A stretch of 64,000 nucleotides of DNA. Source: CAVRQM01 sp963732775 (lineage in GTDB: Bacteria > Pseudomonadota > Alphaproteobacteria > Acetobacterales > Acetobacteraceae). Position 1 is the first letter of the stretch, and every line of letters begins with the position of its first letter. The translations under genes and the position numbers were made by a program. This document shows, one piece after another, positions 59,394 through 64,000 of the stretch. The notes under the pieces were generated by a model. That model did not search any database, was not told where the DNA came from, and saw only the letters and a program-made list of their open reading frames with translations. The stretch lies in the NCBI GenBank assembly GCA_963732775.1, contig CAVTAR010000001.1:1-64000 (forward strand), read 5' to 3'.

Positions 59394-59755
59394 CGCCTCG
59401 CAGCGTGCCGACGGAGTTGCGGCTGAACCGAGCCGAGCGTCGGCTGGAGGTGGATTTCGGTGTGCTCGGCCGGTTCGCCTTCTCGGCGGAGTTCCTGCGC
59501 GTGCACAGTCCGAGCGCGGAGGTGCAGGGCCATGGACCCGGCGAGCGCCGCCTGGTGGCAGGCCAACGTGGCGTGGCGATCACCGCGATCGAGCCGGTCG
59601 GGCATTACGCGGTGCGGCTGCGCTTCGACGACGGGCATGATACCGGGCTGTTCACGTGGGATGGGCTGCTGGCCATGGGCCGCGAGCAGGACGCGCTGTG
59701 GGCGGACTACCTCGCGCGGCTGCGGGAGGCCGGGATGACCCGGGAGCGCCGCTGA
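59390..59755 (+). CDS. DUF971 family protein
   Basis: The 121-aa protein (TTG start overlapping the Trm112 stop) has PTELRLNRAERRLEVDFGVL, FAFSAEFLRVHSPSAEVQGH and AITAIEPVGHYAVRLRFDDG with HDTGLFTWDGLLAMG. That is DUF971, the fold of the N-terminal domain of gamma-butyrobetaine hydroxylase, and related proteins act in iron-sulfur cluster handling. It is the last gene of the cnoX-LON-Trm112-DUF971 set. Confidence 0.88.
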   Translation: MTPRSVPTELRLNRAERRLEVDFGVLGRFAFSAEFLRVHSPSAEVQGHGPGERRLVAGQRGVAITAIEPVGHYAVRLRFDDGHDTGLFTWDGLLAMGREQDALWADYLARLREAGMTRERR

Positions 59756-59760
59756 GCCTC

Positions 59761-59815
59761 CAGCCAGCCGTCGATGAGCCAGGCGTCCACGAGCCAGCCG
59801 TCCACGAGCTAACCG
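59761..59815. repeat. 15-bp tandem repeats between DUF971 and the metalloprotease gene
   Basis: Units cagccagccgtcgat, gagccaggcgtccac, gagccagccgtccac and a decayed gagctaaccgccgtt follow each other from 59761. They are outside both genes and separate their transcription units. Confidence 0.75.
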
Positions 59816-59859
59816 CCGTTTCGATTGCCGCGACGCGAGCGCTTTGCCACAGTGAGGGC

Positions 59860-60561
59860 ATGGATCGCGTTCCTCCGGAGATGCTGGCCCTGCCAGGGGG
59901 GCCGGCCCGCATCGAGTGGCGCCGCAGTGCCCGGGCGCGGCGCGTCAGCCTGCGCATCGACCCGCGCGGCGGTGCCGTGGTCGTGACGCTGCCGCCGCGC
60001 GCGGCGCGCACCGCCGGCATGGCGCTGCTGATGGACCATGCCGCCTGGGTTGCCGAGCGCCTGGCCGCGCTGCCCGGTGCGACGCCCTTCGCCGTGGGCG
60101 CGAGGATCCCGCTGCACGGGGTGGAGCATCGCATCCGCCACGTGCCCGGCCGCCGCGGCACCGTCTGGATCGAGGAGCGCGACATCATGGTCGCGGGCGA
60201 CCCGGAGTTTCTCGCCCGCCGCGTAGCCGATTTCCTGCGGGCGGAGGCGCGACGGCGGCTCGCGAGCCTAGTGCAGCAGAAGGCCGCCGTCGCCGGCCTG
60301 GTACCCCGCCGTGTCACGGTGAAGGATACCAAGAGCCGCTGGGGCAGTTGTGCGGCCAGCCGCAATCTCGCGTTCAGTTGGCGCTTGGTCATGGCGCCGC
60401 GATACGTGCAGGATTACGTGGCCGCCCACGAGGTGGCCCATCTGCGGCACATGAACCACGGGGCGCGATTCTGGGCACTGGTCGACACGCTCACCCCGCA
60501 CACGGTCGCGGCGGTCGCCTGGCTGCGTCACGAGGGGCCGAAGCTGTTGCGCATCGGCTGA
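59860..60561 (+). CDS. YgjP-like (DUF45, SprT-type) metallopeptidase
   Basis: The 233-aa protein has IEWRRSARARRVSLRIDPRG and GGAVVVTLPPRAARTAGMAL at the front. The catalytic helix is DYVAAHEVAHLRHMNHGARF with HExxH (about residue 188) and a third ligand His further on, preceded by VTVKDTKSRWGSCAASRNLA. This is the UTP pyrophosphatase/peptidase-like YgjP family. GAGG lies 4 bp before the ATG. Its 3' end overlaps the minus-strand ORF that may encode a NepR-like protein. Confidence 0.88.
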   Translation: MDRVPPEMLALPGGPARIEWRRSARARRVSLRIDPRGGAVVVTLPPRAARTAGMALLMDHAAWVAERLAALPGATPFAVGARIPLHGVEHRIRHVPGRRGTVWIEERDIMVAGDPEFLARRVADFLRAEARRRLASLVQQKAAVAGLVPRRVTVKDTKSRWGSCAASRNLAFSWRLVMAPRYVQDYVAAHEVAHLRHMNHGARFWALVDTLTPHTVAAVAWLRHEGPKLLRIG

Positions 60562-60730
60562 GCATTGCTCCCCCGGCTTCGGGCGGCATCAGTTCCAGGA
60601 GCGCGCCGGGCAGCGGCTCGTGCAGCACGCTGGCGTAGCGGCCCCGAAGATCGCCGCGCAGCCAGCAGTCGAACCCATCGGCGCGGTTCCCGCCGGATTG
60701 CCACGCCGCTCCTGTGGTGTTCGCGTTCAT
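60491..60730 (-). CDS. Possible NepR-like anti-sigma-type protein
   Basis: A minus-strand frame downstream of flhG reads GFDCWLRGDLRGRYASVLHE followed by PLPGALLELMP. The pattern LR..Y..V..EPLP..LL.L is the core of NepR, which sequesters sigma EcfG in the alphaproteobacterial general stress response. The 79-aa frame (start ATG 60730) overlaps the YgjP-like gene by 71 bp, and its Arg/Pro-rich tail is weak. No phyR or ecfG lies in the window. The call rests on the motif only. Confidence 0.3.
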   Translation of the reverse strand: MNANTTGAAWQSGGNRADGFDCWLRGDLRGRYASVLHEPLPGALLELMPPEAGGAMLSRCATASAPRDAARRPPRPCAG

Positions 60731-60783
60731 GCAAGAGGAAGGGCCCGCAAGCCCCGGAGTTGCGTGAATGCTGCCATGCAGCA

Positions 60784-61584
60784 TCACCCTTTCGTCTGGC
60801 TCACGGGGATGTTGCCTCCGGACGACAGGGCCGCTGCGAGCGCCTCGACATCGGCCGCCGCCGGGCCGTGCGGTGCATGGTCGAGCAGCGCGGCCTGGCG
60901 GCGGATCGCGGCGCGGACCAGCGGGTCGCGCCGCACCACGCCGGCAAGTGGTGGCGCCGCGCCGAGAAACGCCGTGCAGGCGCGCGACAGGGCGGCATAG
61001 GTCCGCCGGCCCTCGGCGGCCGACCCGGCCTGGTTCACCACGACCCGTGCCGTGCCCGCGCCGCCTCCGTCGCGGCGATCGGCGGTATACAGCTTCAGCA
61101 CCGCGTAGGCGTCGGTGAGACTGGTCGGCTCGTCCGTCACCACCACCAGCAGCGTGTCGGCGAACACCGCCATGCGTCGCAGCCCGAGGTCGAGCCCGGC
61201 GCCCAGGTCCAGGATCACCCGGTCGTAGCCGCCGGCCAGGCGACGCAGCCCGTGGAGCAGGCCTCCCAGCGCCGGTGCCGCGAGCGACGACAGGGCGCCC
61301 GAGCCGGAGCAGCCCGGCAGCAGCCAGAACCCGCCCGAATGCCGCGCCGCCGCCAGCTCCAGCGGCAGCTTGCCGTCCAGCACCGTGCCCAGGTCGCCGG
61401 CCGGGTGGAGGCCGAGCTGCACATCGACGTTGGCGAGCCCAAGGTCGCCGTCGCACAGCAGCACTCGCTGGCCGGCGCGCGCCCAGGTGTGCGCCAGCGT
61501 GATGGCGAGCCAGGTCTTGCCCACCCCGCCCTTACCCGAGGCGACGGCGAGGATCGGGCCCGGCATCGGTGTCTCCGTGTTCAT
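60784..61584 (-). CDS. flhG: FlhG/MinD-family ATPase of flagellar assembly
   Basis: FlhG controls flagellar number and position together with FlhF. The 266-aa protein has the deviant Walker A ILAVASGKGGVGKTWLAITL (residue 10-29), VLLCDGDLGLANVDVQLGLH (switch I), DRVILDLGAGLDLGLRRMAV (switch II region) and VVVTDEPTSLTDAYAVLKLY. ATG 61584 overlaps the flhF stop by four bases. The C-terminal membrane helix is not clear. Confidence 0.88.
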   Translation of the reverse strand: MNTETPMPGPILAVASGKGGVGKTWLAITLAHTWARAGQRVLLCDGDLGLANVDVQLGLHPAGDLGTVLDGKLPLELAAARHSGGFWLLPGCSGSGALSSLAAPALGGLLHGLRRLAGGYDRVILDLGAGLDLGLRRMAVFADTLLVVVTDEPTSLTDAYAVLKLYTADRRDGGGAGTARVVVNQAGSAAEGRRTYAALSRACTAFLGAAPPLAGVVRRDPLVRAAIRRQAALLDHAPHGPAAADVEALAAALSSGGNIPVSQTKG

Positions 61585-62564
61585 CGGCGGGGTCCGCCCG
61601 CTCGCGGCGGCGGCGGCGGCGCGGGCGTGGGCGCGGGCCGGGGCGGGGGGCGGGGCGAGGGCGGGGGCCGGGTTGCGTCGAGGCATCGCGCGAGCAGCGC
61701 GGGGCTCGCGGGCAGGAGGCCGTCCGCCGCCCCCGGCCCCAGACCGAGTTCCGCCAGGCTCAGCGTTGCGGCCGCCGCGAGCACGCCGCCCATCCGGCGG
61801 GCGAGGTCGAGACGGGTGCAGACCAGCTTGCTCGCGCCGACCCCGGCCAGTGCTGCGGCGATGTCTGCCGCCTCGCCAGCGTCGATCCCGGCCGCCAGCA
61901 CCGCGACCGGCTCGGCCCCCGCGGCCTCGGCCAGCGACTTCGCCCAGGCCAAGGCGGCGGGCGAGAACGGGTCGAGGCCGGCGCTGTCGATCAGCACCGG
62001 CGCGCCGTCCCGTCGCAGCCGGATTGCGTCACGCACGGTATCCGGCTCGTGGCCGTGCTGCAGCGCGATGCCGAGCAGCCGCAGCAGGGCCGCGAGCTGC
62101 TCGTCCGCCCCGGCGCGAGTGGCATCCGTCGTCACCACCAGCGGCCGCACGCCGGCCAGCACGAGCCGGGTCGCGAGCCGTGCCACCGTCAGCGTCTTGC
62201 CGACGCCGGGCGGCCCCACGAACAGCAGCGGCGTTGCGCCCTGGCCGAGCGGCAGGGCGGCGAAGCGCAGCGCGGCAGAGATGGCGAACGCCAGCGGCCC
62301 GGCGCCGAGGCGGCCCGCGAGACGGTCCGGTACGCCGTGCCACGCGAGCGAGGCGCTGCGGTCGGACGACGGCGCCAGACCGCCGCCGGTCGCGCGCCAC
62401 GATTGCGGCGATGCCTCGGGCTCGTTCGCCTCGACCGCGGCGGTCAGCTCCACCCCGCCGCCGGCACGGCGCGAGGACAGGATCAGCGCGTCGTCGCCGA
62501 GCGCGCGGCGGACCTGCGCCATCGCCGCGGTCATCGTGGCGGCGTGGAACTGCAGCAGCCGCAC
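61581..62564 (-). CDS. flhF: FlhF SRP-type GTPase
   Basis: The 327-aa protein begins RLLQFHAATMTAAMAQVRRA and ALGDDALILSSRRAGGGVEL, the FlhF N-terminal B-like part. Its G domain has ATPLLFVGPPGVGKTLTVAR (Walker A, about residue 117), VVTTDATRAGADEQLAALLR, VLIDSAGLDPFSPAAL (a DTAG-like site read as DSAG) and ASKLVCTRLDLARRMGGVLA. The end is Pro-rich. It is shorter than FlhF of Pseudomonas. The GTG start directly abuts the flhA stop. Confidence 0.88.
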   Translation of the reverse strand: MRLLQFHAATMTAAMAQVRRALGDDALILSSRRAGGGVELTAAVEANEPEASPQSWRATGGGLAPSSDRSASLAWHGVPDRLAGRLGAGPLAFAISAALRFAALPLGQGATPLLFVGPPGVGKTLTVARLATRLVLAGVRPLVVTTDATRAGADEQLAALLRLLGIALQHGHEPDTVRDAIRLRRDGAPVLIDSAGLDPFSPAALAWAKSLAEAAGAEPVAVLAAGIDAGEAADIAAALAGVGASKLVCTRLDLARRMGGVLAAAATLSLAELGLGPGAADGLLPASPALLARCLDATRPPPSPRPPPRPAPTPAPPPPPRAGGPRR

Positions 62565-64000
62565 CTACAGCGTCCCCACCGTGCGGATCTTTGCCCGCGG
62601 GTGGATTTCCGACTGGGCCAGCACGATCGTGCTCGGGCGCACCCGATCCACCACGGCGCGAACGTGGAAGCGCACCTGGCCCCCGGTCAGCAGCACCGCC
62701 GTCTCGCCGCCCGCACTCGCGGCGTCCAGCACGTGGCGAAGTCGGCCGAGGAACTCGCCGAGCCGGGTCGGCGCGATGGCGAGCTGGCGGTCCTCGGGGG
62801 GGCCCACGAGCGATTCCAGGAACGCCATTACCCACTCCGGGCTCAGCGCCACGAGCGGGATCACGCCGCCAGGCCCCGCGACGCTGTCGCTGATCTGTCG
62901 CGCGAGCCGGGTGCGGACATGGGCGGTGAGCGCAGGCACCGAGCGTACCGGACCGGCGCAGGCCTCGTGCATGCCCTCCAGGATGGTCGGCAGGTCGCGG
63001 ATCGACACCCGCTCGGCCAACAGCGCCTGCAGCACGCGCTGCACGCCGCCGACCGAGATCTGCGACGGGATCAGGTCGGCGACCAGCTTCTGCTGCTCGC
63101 GCGGCAGTTCGTCGAGCAGCTTCTGCGTCTCGGCGAAGCTCAGCAACTCGGCCATGCTGGCGCGCACGATCTCGGTCAGATGCGTCGACAGCACGCTTGG
63201 CGGATCGACCACGGTGCAGCCGCGCATGGTGGCTTCGTCGCGTTGCGCCGGATCGATCCACAGCGCCGGCAGGCCGAACGCGGGCTCTGTGGTGCGCTCG
63301 CCCTCGAGATCGGGCACGCCGCCGCCCGGGTCCATCGCCAGCAGCCGCTGCGGGCGCAACTCGCCGGCGCCGGCCTCGATCTCCTTGATGCGCACCACGT
63401 AGGCGTCGGCGCCGAGCTGCATATTGTCCTGGATGCGCACCGGCGGCAGCACGAAGCCCATCTCGGCGGCGAGGCTCCGGCGCAGGCCCTTGATCTGGTC
63501 GGTGAGGCGCGGCGCGTCGCCGCCGGCCAGCGCCAGCAGGCCGTACCCGAGCTCGAGCCGGATCAGGTCGATCCGCAGCGTCTCGCCGATCGGCGGCTCG
63601 GAGGGCGGCGGCGACGCCGCCGGCGCGGTCGGGTCGTCGAGAGGGATCTGCGGGTGCTTGGCGCGAAACCAGGCGCCGCCCCCGGCGAGCCCGGCCAGCG
63701 CCAGGAACGGCAACGCCGGCAGGCCCGGCATCAGCGCCAGCACCGTCGCCGCACCGGCCGCCATCGCGAGCGGTTTCGGCCCCGCACCGAGTTGGCGCAC
63801 CAGCGCGGCGTCGGTGGAACCTTCGCTGCCGCCCTTGGTGACGACGATGCCGGCGGCGGTCGAGACCAGCAGGGCCGGGATCTGGCTCACCAGCCCATCG
63901 CCCACGGTGAGCGTGGTGTAGGTGCTGGCGGCGTCGGCAAACGCCATGCCGTGGCGGAGCAGGCCGATCCCGAGGCCGCCCACGATGTTGATGCCGGTGA
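62565..64000 (-). CDS. flhA: Flagellar export protein FlhA, partial (5' end outside the window)
   Basis: FlhA is the large membrane gate of the flagellar type III export apparatus. The window holds the last 478 codons or so: GGLGIGLLRHGMAFADAAST, YTTLTVGDGLVSQIPALLVS, STAAGIVVTKGGSEGS (FHIPEP-adjacent loop region, end of the membrane part) and two last helices. The cytoplasmic domain follows with LGADAYVVRIKEIEAGAGEL, PPSVLSTHLTEIVRASMAEL and VGGVQRVLQALLAERVSIRD. It is the first of three coupled genes flhA-flhF-flhG on the minus strand. Confidence 0.95.
   Translation of the reverse strand, partial: TGINIVGGLGIGLLRHGMAFADAASTYTTLTVGDGLVSQIPALLVSTAAGIVVTKGGSEGSTDAALVRQLGAGPKPLAMAAGAATVLALMPGLPALPFLALAGLAGGGAWFRAKHPQIPLDDPTAPAASPPPSEPPIGETLRIDLIRLELGYGLLALAGGDAPRLTDQIKGLRRSLAAEMGFVLPPVRIQDNMQLGADAYVVRIKEIEAGAGELRPQRLLAMDPGGGVPDLEGERTTEPAFGLPALWIDPAQRDEATMRGCTVVDPPSVLSTHLTEIVRASMAELLSFAETQKLLDELPREQQKLVADLIPSQISVGGVQRVLQALLAERVSIRDLPTILEGMHEACAGPVRSVPALTAHVRTRLARQISDSVAGPGGVIPLVALSPEWVMAFLESLVGPPEDRQLAIAPTRLGEFLGRLRHVLDAASAGGETAVLLTGGQVRFHVRAVVDRVRPSTIVLAQSEIHPRAKIRTVGTL

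Overview
The window is a GC-rich (about 70% G+C by eye) chromosome segment of an alphaproteobacterium. The family cannot be proved from the sequence; Acetobacteraceae or a related Rhodospirillales lineage is my inference from the sdhC-D-A-B block, UbiA, the glutathione enzymes, the flhA-flhF-flhG cluster and the style of the hypothetical proteins.

Region by region. 1-4.9 kb is a run of four consecutive broken genes: an enolase-superfamily sugar-acid dehydratase and an L-rhamnose mutarotase (remnants of sugar catabolism), a BTAD/TPR transcriptional activator, and a glutamate-cysteine ligase (gshA) with two frameshifts. 5.1-12.5 kb is respiration: ubiA, a small methyltransferase, NDH-2, a tyrosine phosphatase, a long palindromic repeat, then the succinate dehydrogenase operon with a 68-aa coiled-coil/TM gene inserted between sdhA and sdhB. 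12.6-19.5 kb holds a glycosyltransferase-like protein with a C-terminal F5/8C domain, a ClC channel, asd, and hicAB translationally coupled to a GH15 glucoamylase. 19.66-21.27 kb is a low-GC two-gene cassette (RecF/SMC-type ATPase plus a small TOPRIM-like protein), a plausible acquired defence module. 21.3-32.8 kb carries a soluble chemoreceptor, a DUF985 cupin, GST, gloB, a methyltransferase, a proline-rich hypothetical protein, an amylo-1,6-glucosidase with an MFS carrier, a fatty acid desaturase, and an XRE regulator coupled to a PhnD-like protein. 32.8-41.7 kb has a secreted phosphoesterase preceded by the wreck of a paralogue, the DUF1800/DUF1501 pair, and a ribose-type ABC sugar transporter.

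41.77-57.30 kb is a 15.5-kb island integrated in tRNA-Lys(CTT). The 3' end of the tRNA gene is duplicated as an exact 49-bp direct repeat at the two ends. Inside are a broken tyrosine integrase, a prim-pol/AAA replication protein, an AlpA-type regulator, an iteron-like array of CTCGCACC boxes, a TerS-like protein and TerL, but no portal, capsid or tail gene. This is the layout of a phage satellite (PICI-like) or a heavily reduced prophage. Late genes include two proteins sharing a TubC_N-like C-terminal module, a 59-nt tRNA-like element, and a DNA-repair cargo (SRAP peptidase and a frameshifted orphan Ku).

57.5-64 kb returns to the chromosome: a cnoX-type thioredoxin/TPR gene, a LON-domain protein, Trm112, DUF971, a YgjP-like metalloprotease, then flagellar flhG, flhF and flhA (cut by the window edge) on the minus strand, with a possible NepR-like ORF downstream of flhG.

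Short tandem repeats of 9-15 bp recur inside and between genes. Frameshifts are clustered (1-4.3 kb, 42.1-43.8 kb, 56.0 kb), so both real decay and local consensus error must be considered.
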